A DNA stretch of 64,000 bases from CALDTK01 sp963837005. Its GTDB lineage: Bacteria; Bacteroidota; Bacteroidia; Chitinophagales; Saprospiraceae. The notes under the pieces are model-generated. The model did not search any database. It was not told where the DNA came from and was given only the letters and a program-made list of their open reading frames with translations. Positions 1-10,455 of this stretch are shown here, piece after piece; the first letter of the stretch is position 1, and each line of letters starts with the position of its first letter. Where the stretch lies: assembly GCA_963837005.1 (NCBI GenBank), contig CAWIMC010000022.1:1-64000 (forward strand), in the 5' to 3' direction. The translations under genes were made by a program, and so were the position numbers.

Positions 1-395
1 CGACATTTGAGGCCTGTAAGCAACACCTCGCCTCCCTCGGCGTGGAGGTTAAAGACGTCGGGACCTACAGCGAGGACTCGGTCGACTACCCAGACTTCGT
101 ACATCCCGTCGCCACGGCCGTCGAGAAGGGGGAGTTCCCGCTCGGGATCGTGTGTTGCGGCAGCGGGCAGGGCGCGAGTATGACGGCCAACAAGCACCAG
201 GGCATCCGCTGCGCGCTTTGCTGGACGCCCGAAGTAGCCACGCTCGCCCGCGAGCACAACGACGCCAATATCTTATCACTCGCCGAGCGGACCTCCACGG
301 AGGCCGAGGGCATCGCCATCCTCGACGCCTTCCTGGCGGCCGATTTCGAGGGCGGTCGCCACGCTCGACGCATCGCGAAAATGCCTTGCGCCTAA
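1..395 (+). CDS. rpiB: Ribose-5-phosphate isomerase B, 3' part
   Basis: Interconverts ribose-5-phosphate and ribulose-5-phosphate in the pentose phosphate pathway (cytoplasm). The gene enters the window already in frame (codons run from base 3), so the N-terminus is missing. The visible part carries the RpiB signatures: the anion-hole loop CCGSGQGASMTANKH, the HNDANILSL segment and the C-terminal FEGGRHARRIAKM. The GTG at 42 is internal, not the start, because conserved sequence continues upstream of it. It ends at TAA 393-395 and overlaps the proposed start of the next gene by ten bases, so the two may be co-transcribed. Confidence 0.93.
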   Translation, partial: TFEACKQHLASLGVEVKDVGTYSEDSVDYPDFVHPVATAVEKGEFPLGIVCCGSGQGASMTANKHQGIRCALCWTPEVATLAREHNDANILSLAERTSTEAEGIAILDAFLAADFEGGRHARRIAKMPCA

Positions 396-2033
396 CGTCT
401 ACCGTCATAATTGCGGCAACCCTGGTTTTGGCGAAAGCCGTAGACCTCCACGCCCAGACCGCCCTCGTACCGCCGCTGCGCAGTATCGACACGCTCGGGC
501 TCGCGGCGGCGATGCCCTTCGCGGAGACCATTACCGCCGCAGAGCTCCGCACGACGGCTTTCATCTTCGCGAGCGACAGCCTACAGGGACGTGAGACCGG
601 TACGGACGGACAGCGGCGCGCGGCCAGATTCCTCTCAGGACAGGTCGCGGCACTAGGTCTGCCGACGCTCCCCGCCACCGGCAATTACGAGCAGCCGATC
701 GCGCTGGCCTCCGCGACCTGGGATACCACCGGCTTTACGGTCAACGGCAAGGAGTTCAAGTTGATGAAGGACTTTTACGCCTTCCCGGCGGAGAGTCGCG
801 ACCTGAGTCTGGCGACGGACGAGGTCGTTTATATCGGGTACGGCATCAACGATCCCACCTATAACGACTACGACTTTTCCGGCGATTTACGCGGCAAAGT
901 AGCCGTGGTACTAGCGGGAGAACCCTTTCGGGAGGATGGGACTTCACTGGTCACGGGCACACGCGACACCTCGGAATGGTCGGCGGGTGATAGCCGAAAG
1001 CGCGCCGCGGCCGAGGAGGCCGGTCTGTCGGCACTGTTGATCGTCGAGCCGGCCATCCAGAGGGCCTTGGTGGCGAACACGGTCGCGCCTCATCGAACGC
1101 GGTCTGCGGACGATCGACCCGGACGAGCTGGGCAACGCCGAGCCGGACGCGGGGACCGTCGACATCGTTCACGTCTCACCGAAGATCTTCGAAGAGTTGA
1201 TCGGCGGCAAGCGGCGTAAGGTCGTGAAGGCGCGCAAGCGACTGGTCAAGGATGGCGTACTCAAGCCCGTAGAACTCCCCGGTCGCCTCGACCTCACCCT
1301 CGAGATCGACCACCGTCGGCTCGACGGGTCTAATGTCCTGGCGTACGTCCGAGGCGCCGACCCGGCCCTCGCCGACGAACTCGTCGTCGTCTCGGCGCAC
1401 TACGACCACCTCGGCATGCGGGGCGGGACTATGTTCCCGGGGGCTGACGACAACGCCTCTGGCTCGAGTACGGTGCTAGAGATCGCCGAAGCTTTCTCGG
1501 AGGCAGTCAGGGCGGGCCAAGGTCCGAAACGCTCCGTGCTGATGCTCTGGGTGAGCGGCGAGGAGAAGGGTTTGCTCGGTAGCCAGTACTACGCGGAGCA
1601 TCCGGTGTTCCCGCTCGAGACCACGGTCGCCGACATCAACATCGACATGATCGGCCGTTACGACGAGGCCCACGCCGATTCGATCGCGTACATCTACGTG
1701 ATCGGCGCCGGACGCATCTCCTCCGACCTCGACGCCGTTACCCGGGGCATGAACCGCTTCTCGGACAACTTCGAACTCGACTACACCTTCGACGCCGAGG
1801 ATGACCCGAATCGCTTCTACTTCCGCAGCGATCACTACAACTTCGCCAAGAACGGCATCCCGTCGGTCTTCTTTTTCTCCGGCGTCCACGACGACTACCA
1901 TCGCCCCGGCGACACGCCCGACAAGCTCGACTACGACAAGATGGATACGGTAGGCCGACACGCCTTCATGATCGCGTGGAATCTGGCGAATCGGCCGGGC
2001 GATCCTGAACGGGAGCCGAGTGCAGGGCGCTAG
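386..2033 (+). CDS. Secreted M28 family zinc aminopeptidase (frameshifted)
   Basis: Predicted exported metallopeptidase. A TTG at 386 would start a signal peptide (hydrophobic VIIAATLVLA, then HAQ), after which comes a PA-like region and the M28 catalytic domain. Metal-site motifs are SAHYDHLG, FPGADDNASGS, SGEEKGLLGS, NIDMIGR and FRSDHYNFAKNGIPSVF, in family order. The frame changes once near 1085-1110, between a first half readable to about 1080 and a second half readable from about 1110 to the TAG at 2031. The TTG start is an inference; no better start follows the upstream stop. The signal peptide itself contains a copy of the dispersed 16-bp motif, read as VLAKA. Confidence 0.88.
424..439 (+). 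repeat. Dispersed motif GGTTTTGGCGAAAGCC, copy 1 (full consensus)
   Basis: Full 16-base consensus inside the M28 signal peptide, read as VLAKA. This is the reference copy of a motif whose 13-base core TTTTGGCGAAAGC (or its complement) occurs 15 times exactly in this window; the other exact copies are listed separately. Confidence 0.9.
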
Positions 2034-2443
2034 CACCCGCGGTGTAAGCGTGCTTGCGCGGCGTCCGGCGAGCCGCACTCGTTTTGGCGCGAGCCCTCGC
2101 CAGCCGCCGTCCGGCAGCGTCCAGTAACACGTCGACCCCTGCTGCGGCCGGGAGTCCAGCCAGATTCGTCCGCCTGGATCATCGCCACTACGTCCCCCTC
2201 GCGATTGCGCGCGGCCGACAGCCACCCCCGACATCGTCGTGGTACACCCCGTGCTCGCCCGCAGGGTCAGCGTAGTCGCAATCTGTGCGGTAGGCTGGTA
2301 CAGGGTAAGTGCTCCGCCTACGACCACGATCGTCACGCAAGACAACGGCGGATACGACGCCCCGAAGCAGGTGACCGAAGGGTCGCGGTATCTGGGCATG
2401 AGCGAAGGCGGGACGCACCTCAGGCCCCGGCCGCGATCGCTCG
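2034..2443. other. Gap with a possible histidine-kinase remnant on the minus strand
   Basis: A 410-base gap between the M28 gene and the tail of the DUF3078 gene. No complete gene is visible. Read on the minus strand, about 2190 to 2110 gives GGRIWLDSRPQQGSTCYWTL, which resembles the G2-box end of histidine-kinase ATPase domains. The preceding residues (RAIARG) lie in another frame and no kinase body is present. It may be a decayed fragment or chance. Confidence 0.25.
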
Positions 2444-3516
2444 CTAAAAGACGACGCCGTACTTGATCAGGATCTGCTCCGTGACGGAGACGCCGACGCC
2501 CGAGCACCGGCTCGCCCGTCCTCGTTGCGCTCGATCGCCGCCGACGGTGTCGAAGTTGGTAGATCTGGACGGGGACATCGTCGTCGTAGAGGCGATGGCA
2601 TTGAGGGTGAGCGTGAGTCCCTTCACGATCTCTATGCCGATTTCGTTGCGCCAGTCGAGGTCGACGTTCTGGGGATTGCGGAGGTAGTTGCTGAATAAGC
2701 CGAGGGTCGACTTGACGACGAGCCGGTCGTCGGCCAGGAATTTATTGGCGTAGTTCGCACGGATCGAAGCGCCGAGTTGGAGCAGGCTCGCTTGCCGTCG
2801 TTGTCGGGATCGATGGTAGTCGTAGCGGGCTGGTGCGTACGATGGATCGTCGGCGACGAAGATCGTCTTGTAGCTCGCCGGGGAGAATAGCGCGTCGAAG
2901 TGATCGTCGGGGCGATAGGTGATCCCAGGACTAGCCGTGATGGTGACCGGACTGAGGAATTTGGCGATCGGCGAACCGGCATTGTTGCCGTCTGTGTCCT
3001 TGAGGAGGTTCCGCCCGGCAGAGTCCTGGTAGGTGGCGGCCGATCTGCGTGAGAGCGTGGACTCGACGCCGTAGCCCCAGGGGGAGCTTTCGCCAAACTA
3101 TACCCGATCTGAGTCGCGAGACGCAGTTCGTCGATTGACTTCTGGTACGGGACACGCGTTGGGCCACCCCCGGGATGGCGGGAGTACCCCGGCGCCGAGC
3201 TTCTGTATGGCGAAGTTGAGGGCGACGTTGTTGTCCCAGTTCAGTCGCTCGCGTTTGAGTTGGCGTAGGTCGTGAGGTTCGCCCCGATGCCGATCCGATT
3301 CTCACCCGACCCGACGCGGGGGTTGAGCAATAGCAGCTGCCCGATATCCGCGCCGAGGCCAGCGCCGATCTGCCAGCCCTCGGGCACGGGCTCTTTTCTG
3401 ACGTCCTCTTGCGCCGCGAGCGGCGCGGAGAACAGCAGTATAGCGAAGCAGGCAACGACGGAGTCGATCGCGGTCGGGAGCTTGGTCGGGGTCATCGTAC
3501 GTGAGTTGCTTTTCAT
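2444..3516 (-). CDS. DUF3078 family outer-membrane-type protein (frameshifted)
   Basis: Function unknown; the family is typical of Bacteroidota and predicted to be a membrane-inserted beta structure. The N-terminus has a signal peptide (VACFAILLFSAPLAAQ) followed by GWQIGAGLGADIGQL. After a frame change near 3240 comes NWDNNVALNFAIQKLGAGVL, the hallmark of DUF3078. The C-terminus reads QILIKYGVVF and stops at 2444. At least three frame changes occur. One falls exactly at 3086-3098, where a dispersed-motif copy has three Ts in place of four; restoring the T gives GYSFGESSPWGYGVES and rejoins the downstream frame. Confidence 0.8.
3086..3098 (-). repeat. Dispersed motif with one base lost (TTTT to TTT)
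   Basis: GCTTTCGCCAAAC in place of GCTTTCGCCAAAAC. The missing base coincides with a frameshift of the DUF3078 gene, so the loss is probably a homopolymer sequencing error. Confidence 0.75.
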
Positions 3517-3564
3517 AACGAGAGTCGCCGCGTAAGGATAGCACGTCTACGGTTTAGACGAACG

Positions 3565-4424
3565 TTAGCGCAGCAGGGTCACCGCCGCCGCCCCCGGCTG
3601 GAGGATGTTAGTCTGGTGGAGTGGCCCCTTCTCGAGGATGCGGACAGTCTCGGTCTGCATCTTGGACAGCGGCACGACGGTAGTGATGCCGTTGGCCTCG
3701 AGGGTGAAGCTGGCGCGGTCGATGGAGACGATGACGCCCTCCTCGCCGTCGATGCGGATCCGGTCGCCGACCTTGATCTTGCCACGGTTGTAGAATTGCG
3801 CCAGGAACCCGCTCATCAGCGGTTGTGCCGCAAGGCCGTAAGCCAGCGCAAACGCCAGCGAGAGCCCCGCGATAATGATGGAGAGGTTGATGACGACGAA
3901 CTCGGTCTCGAGCTGCGCCTGGCTCAGGGCCGTCACGAGGATGGCGATGAACACGAACCAAAACGCAATCGATCCGATCATGCCGGCCGCCGGAATACCC
4001 ACCGAGCGACACGTGACGACGGTCAGTTCGCGGAGCATATCCGCGACGATGGCCCCGATGACGAGGATCACGATGGCCGCCAGGAGATTGGGGACGTACT
4101 CGATGGCCGAACTCGACGAGGTTGCTCACGACGGCGAGCCCCAGTACGTCGGTGGCCGCCACCAGGATGACGAGCATCATGAAGTAATACAGGATCTGCG
4201 CGATGACGGTGGATAGGCTGATCTCGATTCCCGCGCGGCTCATCACGTCGATCTGCTGCAGTCTCGCGCCAAGTTTATCGATGACCGACGATTTGGAGGA
4301 GTCGCTTGAGCAGCGTGGTGATGATACGCGTCACGACGTAGCCTACCGCCACGATCAGCAGTGCCCCCAGTAGCTTCGGGACGAACGCCACGAGCTGATT
4401 GAGGAGTTGCGTGAGTGCGGTCAT
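3565..4424 (-). CDS. Mechanosensitive channel, MscS family (frameshifted)
   Basis: Predicted inner-membrane small-conductance mechanosensitive channel that releases solutes on osmotic downshock. The start ATG at 4424 gives MTALTQLLNQLVAFVPKLLG, a TM-helix repeat segment. Further hydrophobic segments follow (ILYYFMMLVILVAATDVLGL; VILVIGAIVADMLREL; IAFWFVFIAILVTALS; LAFALAYGLAA). The beta-domain motif IKVGDRIRIDGEEGVIVSID marks the MscS-like C-terminus. Two frame changes are needed, near 4290 and 4110. The C-terminal soluble domain is short compared with E. coli MscS. Confidence 0.85.
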
Positions 4425-4549
4425 AGGTCTGGTTCGCCTTCGGGTGGGGGCGCTGCCGGGCCGGCAGCTCTTGCGTTTGACGCCGAGACTCAATTTGGTA
4501 ACACCTACCACGGCACTCACGAACAATTCGGCCACCGACCCGAATGAAT

Positions 4550-4708
4550 TCATTGCGCTGTATCGCCTCGCGGAGGGGCTGCGAAATTACCACTGAACTC
4601 CCTCTCCAGCTCTCGACGCACGGCCCGCCAGCCCGCGCCCTTGCTCTCCTGCGCGGCGTGCTCCGTTCGGCAGTGCTCTCCGACTGGGGGCTGTTCGTCG
4701 CCGGTCAT
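4550..4708 (-). CDS. Small ORF overlapping the sigma-factor stop, unknown
   Basis: A 52-codon frame starting MTGDEQPPVGEHCRTEHAAQ. Its ATG shares one base with the sigma-factor TGA (arrangement TGATG), which suggests translational coupling. That is the usual position of an anti-sigma or regulatory partner, but no family is recognised, no membrane segment is visible, and a nearby frame error could hide a longer protein. Existence is uncertain. Confidence 0.3.
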   Translation of the reverse strand: MTGDEQPPVGEHCRTEHAAQESKGAGWRAVRRELEREFSGNFAAPPRGDTAQ

Positions 4709-5312
4709 CAGCGTAAGGTGGTTTCGGGGTGGTTGAATTCCGAAGGATGGTCCGGGCCCGGGTCCGCGCCCGGCTCAATCGCATCTTGGCGGCGCTTTCT
4801 TCTAAGCCCGAGCGTCGCGGCGATCTCTTGGACGGAGAGATCTTCCATGTACATGAGCACGAGCGCGGAGCGGTCGGATTCGTTAAGTCGCCCGAGGATG
4901 AACTTAATCGCCCCCGGGGCCTGGTCGACGAGCCAATCGTGCTCCGCGCCGTCGTTGCGTTGCTGATCAGCGAGGGGCCCCGGATCTCCTGTTCTTCGGT
5001 AGGCTGCTCTCGAGGCGGGCGCGCTTGCGGAGTCTGTCGAGGCAGTGGTTACTGGCGATGGCGTACACCCAGGTACCGAATGCGGACTCCTTGCGGAACG
5101 TACCCGATTCGGGTCAGGACCCGTTCGAACACCTCCTGGACGGCATCGTGTGCCTCGTGTTCATCGTCGAGTAGCGTCCGGCACCGGGTGTACACTTTGG
5201 GGCCGTATCGCTGGTACAGCTCACCGAAGTAGCGCTCGCTTTGGGTGAGGAGATACAACTCCACCAGCTCCCCGTCCGTAGTGTCCGTAAATCGCAGCGC
5301 CGCGAGCGCCAT
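4708..5312 (-). CDS. ECF-type RNA polymerase sigma factor (frameshifted)
   Basis: Sigma-70 family factor of the extracytoplasmic-function type. From MALAALRFTDTTDGELVELY it shows region 2 (YFGELYQRYGPKVYTRCRTL, DEHEAHDAVQEVFERVL), then after frame changes near 5060 a linker with CLDRLRKRARLES. Region 4 follows: LNESDRSALVLMYMEDLSVQ and EIAATLGL, then RLSRARTRART. The frame that closes the protein reads EFNHPETTLR and stops at 4708. An upstream in-frame ATG at 5342 is possible, but the chosen start fits the family length better. Confidence 0.8.
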
Positions 5313-5384
5313 CTGCAGCGAGAGAAGCATGGCGGAAAGCATAGTTGGCCGAGTAACTCGGCCTGCGCTACGTAGAGACTGGAC

Positions 5385-5420
5385 AAAAAAAGAGGTAGCT
5401 CGTCAAAGACGTGCTACCTC
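5385..5420 (-). terminator. Rho-independent terminator, minus strand
   Basis: Inverted repeat GAGGTAGC (5392-5399) / GCTACCTC (5413-5420), followed on the minus strand by seven Ts (complement of 5385-5391). It lies 46 bases past the stop of the small minus-strand ORF at 5466, which supports a transcript ending here. Confidence 0.7.
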
Positions 5421-5465
5421 AGCCCTAACCAAATAAAACCAAATGAATCTCGCGCGCGGTCTCCA

Positions 5466-5702
5466 TTAAAATGGGCCGGCGTTGTTGTCGGTTGTTGAGT
5501 CAAACATAGCACCCGAGGGCGCCTCAGGCGGTCGTTTGTGCGGGTGCAAGCGGTCTGGAGCGAGCGTAACCCCGGCTCGTAAGGCAATCTGCCGAAATAT
5601 CAATAAGGCCAGCTTCGGATAGCAGAAGATTTTTTCCTTAGTAGGAGATTCTCCCCCATAAATAGCACGAATAGCGACTTGGTAACTTTTAGGGTATTTC
5701 AT
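5466..5702 (-). CDS. Small hypothetical protein (78 aa)
   Basis: Open frame starting MKYPKSYQVAIRAIYGG, divergent from hpt and closely followed by a terminator in the same direction. The stretch is visibly AT-richer than its neighbours. No domain, signal peptide or membrane segment is recognised. The terminator is the main reason to believe it is transcribed. Confidence 0.35.
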   Translation of the reverse strand: MKYPKSYQVAIRAIYGGESPTKEKIFCYPKLALLIFRQIALRAGVTLAPDRLHPHKRPPEAPSGAMFDSTTDNNAGPF

Positions 5703-5778
5703 ATGCTGCTAAGGCGCAGGTAACACGCAAGTCTTTCGACAATCTATTTCCGTTGGCGCCACAAGTAGTTTCGCGCCA

Positions 5779-6382
5779 ATGTCCCCACTCGTCCAACTCC
5801 ATGACCTCCGTTTCGAGGAGCGCCTTTCGGCAAAACAGATCAGCGACCGCGTGTCGGTTCTCGCGCGAGAACTCAAATCGAGAAATCGCCCCCGAGTTAC
5901 GCACGTGCCCCCGCTCTTCGTCGCCGTCCTGCACGGCGCCGCGATCTTCCACGCCGACCTCATCCGGGCCTTCGATGGCGAACTCCACGTCGGGTACATC
6001 CGTACCCGGAGTTACGTCGGGACCGAGAGTTCGGGAGATGTCCAGATCGAGTACCCGGAGGACCTCGATCTGCGCGACCGCCAGGTGATCGTCGTCGAGG
6101 ACATCGCCGATTCGGGAAGGACGCTGCACGTTTTGGCGAAAGCCCTCCGGGACCGAGGCGCGGCCTCCGTGACGACGGTCGTGCTGCTCGACAAACCCGA
6201 GGCCCGCGTGGTGGACTTCGAGCCGGACTTCGTCGGCTTCACGATCGACCCGGCGTTCGTGGTCGGGCTACGGGCTCGACTACCGTGGCGTCGGGCGCAA
6301 CCTACCGAGCATCTATAGCCTCGTCGAGGGAGGCTCCCGCGTGAGGGACGTGGGTGCTCGTCGGCGCAGAACGCGGTCTTGA
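5779..6382 (+). CDS. hpt: Hypoxanthine phosphoribosyltransferase
   Basis: Purine salvage enzyme converting hypoxanthine/guanine plus PRPP to IMP/GMP. The PRPP-binding motif VIVVEDIADSGRTL is clear, preceded by the flexible-loop region IRTRSYVG and followed by DFVGFTIDPAFVVG. A single frame change near 6270 joins this to YGLDYRGVGRNLPSIYSL, the conserved C-terminal part, with TGA at 6380-6382. Without the shift the frame would stop at 6318 after non-conserved residues. A dispersed-motif copy encodes VLAKAL inside the gene. Confidence 0.88.
6130..6144 (+). repeat. Dispersed motif, copy in hpt
   Basis: GTTTTGGCGAAAGCC, read in the sense direction as VLAKA, just after the PRPP loop of hpt. Confidence 0.9.
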
Positions 6383-6417
6383 TCGATTTGCCCCGCGCGA
6401 CCACCGCGCCCCGCGCC

Positions 6418-6425
6418 TACCTTCG
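6418..6425 (+). promoter_or_regulatory. Bacteroidota-type -7 box before the permease gene
   Basis: TACCTTCG resembles the Bacteroidota -7 consensus TAnnTTTG and lies 26 bases before the permease ATG. No clear -33 element was identified. Confidence 0.4.
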
Positions 6426-6451
6426 GACGCCAAGCTCCCCGATCCCTGGCT

Positions 6452-7687
6452 ATGAACACCGAGACCTTCCGACAAGCCTTCAGCGCCCTGCGGGCCAACT
6501 GGCTGCGCAGTATGCTGACGCTGATGATTATCGCCTTCGGGATCATGGCCGTGGTGGGGATCCTCACCGCCATCGACGCGGCGATCTACTCGATCAACGA
6601 CAACTTCAGCTCGCTGGGGGCCAACAGTATCGAGATCCGGCCGAGCCCGCGGCGAACGGGGCGCGCGGCGCGGGGGCGTGGTCGAGAAGCGCGCCGAGCC
6701 GATCACCTACGACCAGGCGCTGACCTTCAAAGATCTCTTCGGCGAGCGCGCCGTGGTGACCATCGACATGGCGGCGGCCCGCAACGTTGCCGTCAAGTAC
6801 GACGACAAAGAGACCACGCCCACCATCCCCGTCGTCGGCGCCGACGAAGACTACTTCCGGGTCAAGAGCTACGAGTTGGCCGACGGGGCGGATCTTCTCG
6901 GCGCAGGAGGCGCGCCGCGGGGGCAACATCGCCGTGGTGGGCCAGGAGATCGTGAAGCGGCTCTTCGGTGGTCGCGTCGAGCGCGCTATCGGCAAGACGA
7001 TTACGGTCGGTCCGCTGCGCCTACAGATCGTCGGGGTGCTCGCCGAGGAAGGCCAGAGCGAGAACAGTGCCGACAAGCTCGTCATCGTGCCCCTGAGCAC
7101 GGCGCGCAACGCCTACGCCTCGAGTCAGACCAGCTACGGCATCGTGGCCCAGCTGCTCGACGGTCGGTGATCTCGCCTCCGGGAGCTCCGACGCTACCGG
7201 CGCCATGCGGATCGCGCGACGGCTCGGCCCCCGCGATGCCAACGACTTCGACATCATCACCAGCGATAGCCTCGTAGAGGAGATCGAGGAGAACACCCAA
7301 AAGCTCCAGGCCGGCGCCATCGCCATCGGGATTATGACGCTGTTCGGGGCGGCTATCGGTTTGATGAACATCATGCTGGTTAGCGTCACGGAGCGCACGC
7401 GCGAGATCGGCATCGTCAAGGCCCTCGGCGCGAGCCGCTCGACGATCCTGGCGCAGTTCCTCACGGAGGCCGTCGTCATCACGCAGGTCGGGGGCGTGGT
7501 CGGGATCGTGATCGGGATGCTGGTCGGTAACGTCGTGACGCTGTTCGCCGGCGGCACCTTCCTCGTCCCGTGGAACTGGATCATGATGAGCTTCATCGTC
7601 TGCCTTATCACCGGGTTGCTCAGCGGACTGTATCCGGCGGTGAAGGCGGCGCGTCTGGACCCGATCGAGAGCCTCCGGTACGAGTAG
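6452..7687 (+). CDS. ABC transporter permease, MacB/FtsX type (frameshifted)
   Basis: Inner-membrane permease of the MacB-like export family. The N-terminal helix (LRSMLTLMIIAFGIMAVVGI) is followed by a periplasmic MacB_PCD domain (LGANSIEIRPSPR ... GQEIVKRLFGG ... VGVLAEEGQS). Three C-terminal helices carry the FtsX signature (LMNIMLVSVTERTREIGIVK, ALGASRSTILAQFLTEAVVI). It ends with the typical ARLDPIESLRYE. Frame changes lie near 6660, 6900 and 7165. No ATPase partner is adjacent; hpt is upstream and the flippase downstream. Confidence 0.87.
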
Positions 7688-7793
7688 GGGGGAGTTCTGA
7701 AAGTGCGCGTGACGGGTTTGCGACGGTGGACGGGATGTCAGCGCGCTTTTAGCACTTTTCCGCACTTCGAACGCTCCCACTTTCGCGCCCCCG

Positions 7794-7801
7794 TACCTTC
7801 G
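7794..7801 (+). promoter_or_regulatory. -7-like box, possible leaderless start of the flippase
   Basis: TACCTTCG (TAnnTTTG-like), six bases before the GTG start at 7808. If it is used, the transcript would begin at or next to the start codon. Confidence 0.4.
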
Positions 7802-7807
7802 CCGGCC

Positions 7808-9277
7808 GTGCGCAAAGCCTTCGCCACCAATCTCGCGATCCTGCTGGCGATCAATGCGCTCGTGAAGCCGGCCTACTTGCTGGGCGTGGACCTCGGCGTG
7901 CAGAACGTCGTCGGCACCGCGGCTTACGGGCGGTACGCGTACTGGTTCAGTTTCACGTTCGTGTTCGCGACGGTGCTCGACTTCGGGTTGCAGAACTATA
8001 ACGCCGTGACGCTGTCGCGTCCCCGGAGTTGCTAGGGAGTCGGTTGCCGGTTACGCTTTCGCTAAAACTCGTCCTGTCGGCGCTGTACGGGACGCTCGCT
8101 TGACGCGGCCGCCTACGATCATCGGAGCTACCGCGACGATCTGCGGCTGTCGGCGTGGATTGTTTTGACGCAAGTCGCCCTCAGCACCTGGCAACTGCTT
8201 GCGCGACTAACGTCGCCGCCCAGGGGAAGTACCGGTTCAATAGCCTCATCAGCGTCGCCGACAAGCTGCTACTCCTGCTGGTCGTCGGGACCTTGTTACT
8301 CTCACCCGGGGCTCTCGCACCTGGATCACGATCGAGCGCTTCGTGATGCTACCAGTTCGTCGCCCTCGTGATCGCGATCTTCGTCACCGCTCGCCGGGAC
8401 GGATATCCCGGAAGGTCAGCGGTGGTTGGCGTGGGACCTGACCGAGACTCGGGTCTGCTCCGGCCGTGCGGCCCCCGTACGCGTTGTCGCTGCTGTTCAG
8501 CACGGTCGCGGCACGGGTGGACGTCCTGATGCTCGAACGGCTCGTCCCCGATGCCGACTACCAGGTAGGCGTGTACTGGGCCGGCTACCGACTCTTCGAC
8601 GCCATTAATATGGTATCGTTCCTGTTCGCGACGCTGATGATCCCGATGCTGGCCAAACTTAGCGAAGCGGAGGCGCCCGTGCAGCCGCTGCTTTACCAGG
8701 GCGCGCAGTACATGCTGGTCCTTACGCTCGGGCGCTGCGCGTGGATGACTTTCTACGCGCAGCCGGCAGTGACTTTCTGTACGACGAGGCGACGGCTGCC
8801 TGGGGGCCGGTGCTGGCGGCACTGATCTGGTCGAGCGTCGGGACGGGCATCATGTACGTCCAGGGCAGCTACCTGCTCGTGGTACACCGGATTCGGCTGG
8901 TGAACTTCATCTTCCTCGCGGCTACACTCGTCAATGTCGGGCTCAACCTGTGCTGATCCCGCGCTACGGGCCACTCGGGGCGGCCGTGGCGACCGCGGTG
9001 ACGCAGGGGTCGATCGCGGCGCTGGAGTGGGTGGTACGCCGAGCGAATCGACGCGGCGCGAGACCACCGGCGGCATCGGTACGGGCAGCGTCTTATTACG
9101 GGCGGCGGCTTACGTCGGCGTCGGTTTGGTGGCGGCGTGGACGAGTCTGCATTACGGCTGGTCACTGTGGGCGCGGTAGGGTTCCAGGCCGTGGCGTGTG
9201 CGGCGGCGGCCTTCGCGACAGGACTCTTGGTGCGACCGCGTGACGCTGCTGAATTTCGTCCATCGGCACGCCGCTAA
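7808..9277 (+). CDS. Polysaccharide flippase, MOP/Wzx-like (frameshifted)
   Basis: Multi-pass membrane protein predicted to flip lipid-linked saccharide units. GTG 7808 gives MRKAFATNLAILLAINALVK. Later readable pieces in three frames include NVVGTAAYGRYAYWFSFTFV, VGVYWAGYRLFDAINMVSFL, LMIPMLAKLSEAE, GTGIMYVQGSYLLV and IPRYGPLGAAVATAVTQGS, all typical of the family. A frame reading VRPRDAAEFRPSARR reaches TAA at 9275. The total of about 490 codons fits the family. It opens the polysaccharide block with the Wzz-like and ligase genes. Confidence 0.8.
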
Positions 9278-9325
9278 TGCCGGGGACGAGACGTTAGCGC
9301 GGCGAATTGCGCAGGCTAGGCGGGC

Positions 9326-9333
9326 TATGTTTG
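9326..9333 (+). promoter_or_regulatory. -7 consensus box before the Wzz-like gene
   Basis: TATGTTTG is an exact TAnnTTTG match, 18 bases before the ATG at 9352. It lies just after the flippase stop. Confidence 0.45.
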
Positions 9334-9351
9334 CGGCCCGAATTTCAGCTC

Positions 9352-10455
9352 ATGCGGCAACGCGAATCATTGGTAGATGTCTTGGGCCTGTTGGTCCGCC
9401 ACCGCCGGCTCTGGCTCGGGATCACGGCGGCGGCCTTCGTGCTGAGCCTCGCGTCGCGTTCCTGTCGCCGGTGTACTACACGGCCACGACGACGTTCCTG
9501 GCCGCGAGTCCCGACCTGAACAACGCGTCTAAGCTCTTCGCCGGTGAGCAGCTCGAGCTCTACGGTACCGGTGACGACGTCGAGCGCGTGATCGCGGCGG
9601 CGGAGTCCGAAGAGACGGTGAGGTTCCTGATCGACTCCTTCGACCTGTACGAGGTCTACGAGGTCGATACCGCCGACGCGCTACGCCTCAACGAAGGTGC
9701 GCGACGAACTCTACGACCACTACACTGTCCGGCGGACGAAGTACGACGAGGTCGAGATCGTCGTCGAGGATCAGGACCCGCGCCGCGCCGCGACCCTCGC
9801 CAACGCCGCACGCGACCGCGCCGGCGCAGGTAGTCCAGGAGACGGCCATGCGGGGGCAACGCGAGACGCATGCGCTGTTTACCCGCGCCATCGGCGTCAA
9901 GCGACAACGCCTCCGCGAGATCACGGACTCGCTCAATAGCCTCAATACGCAATTCGGCGTCCTCGACGCGCGGGCACAGGGTGAGCAATTCTCGGGGCTC
10001 CGGGATCTACACCAACCGCCAGATCGTCGAGGACTCCATCTTCGTCCAAGAGCTCGCCCGCAAGAGCCTCAGCGGCCGGATGCGGGACACCCTCATGATC
10101 GTCCAGGCGCGGCTCGAGGGTAGTCGCGTCAACCGCGAGGTCATCAACCGACAGACTCTCGCAATATACCTCGGGAAGCGCCAAAGCCCGGACGCTCACT
10201 TCCGAAAACGAGATCCTCAACGAGCAACTCGGCTTCGACCTCGAGCGCATCCGCCGCATCGAGAGCGTCATGGCGAGCCCCGGCCCCGTGATCTACGTCA
10301 GCAACGCCGCGCGCGTCCCCGACCGGAAGTCGCGGCCCGTACGGTCGCTGATCGTACTCGGGATCACGCTCGCTGCGGCCATCCTCTCGGCGGTGGGTAT
10401 CATCCTCTGGGACACCTACAAAGCCGTCGATTGGAAGCGCTACGCACGCGACTAG
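9352..10455 (+). CDS. Wzz-type polysaccharide chain-length protein (frameshifted)
   Basis: Predicted inner-membrane/periplasmic co-polymerase. ATG 9352 gives MRQRESLVDVLGLLVRHRRL, then the first membrane helix, then YYTATTTFLAASPDLNNASK. A coiled-coil middle includes QRETHALFTRAIGVKRQRLR and EITDSLNSLNTQFGVLDA. The C-terminal proline-rich stretch (VSNAARVPDRKSRPVRSLIV) leads into the second helix and ends WDTYKAVDWKRYARD, a layout specific to Wzz proteins. Several frame changes lie between 9450 and 10210. The short C-terminus lacks a tyrosine-kinase domain. Confidence 0.82.

Noticed and set aside
1476..2507. Minus-strand open frame across the M28 end and the gap
   Set aside because: Mostly the shadow of the M28 catalytic domain; only a short kinase-like stretch in the gap was kept as a weak finding.
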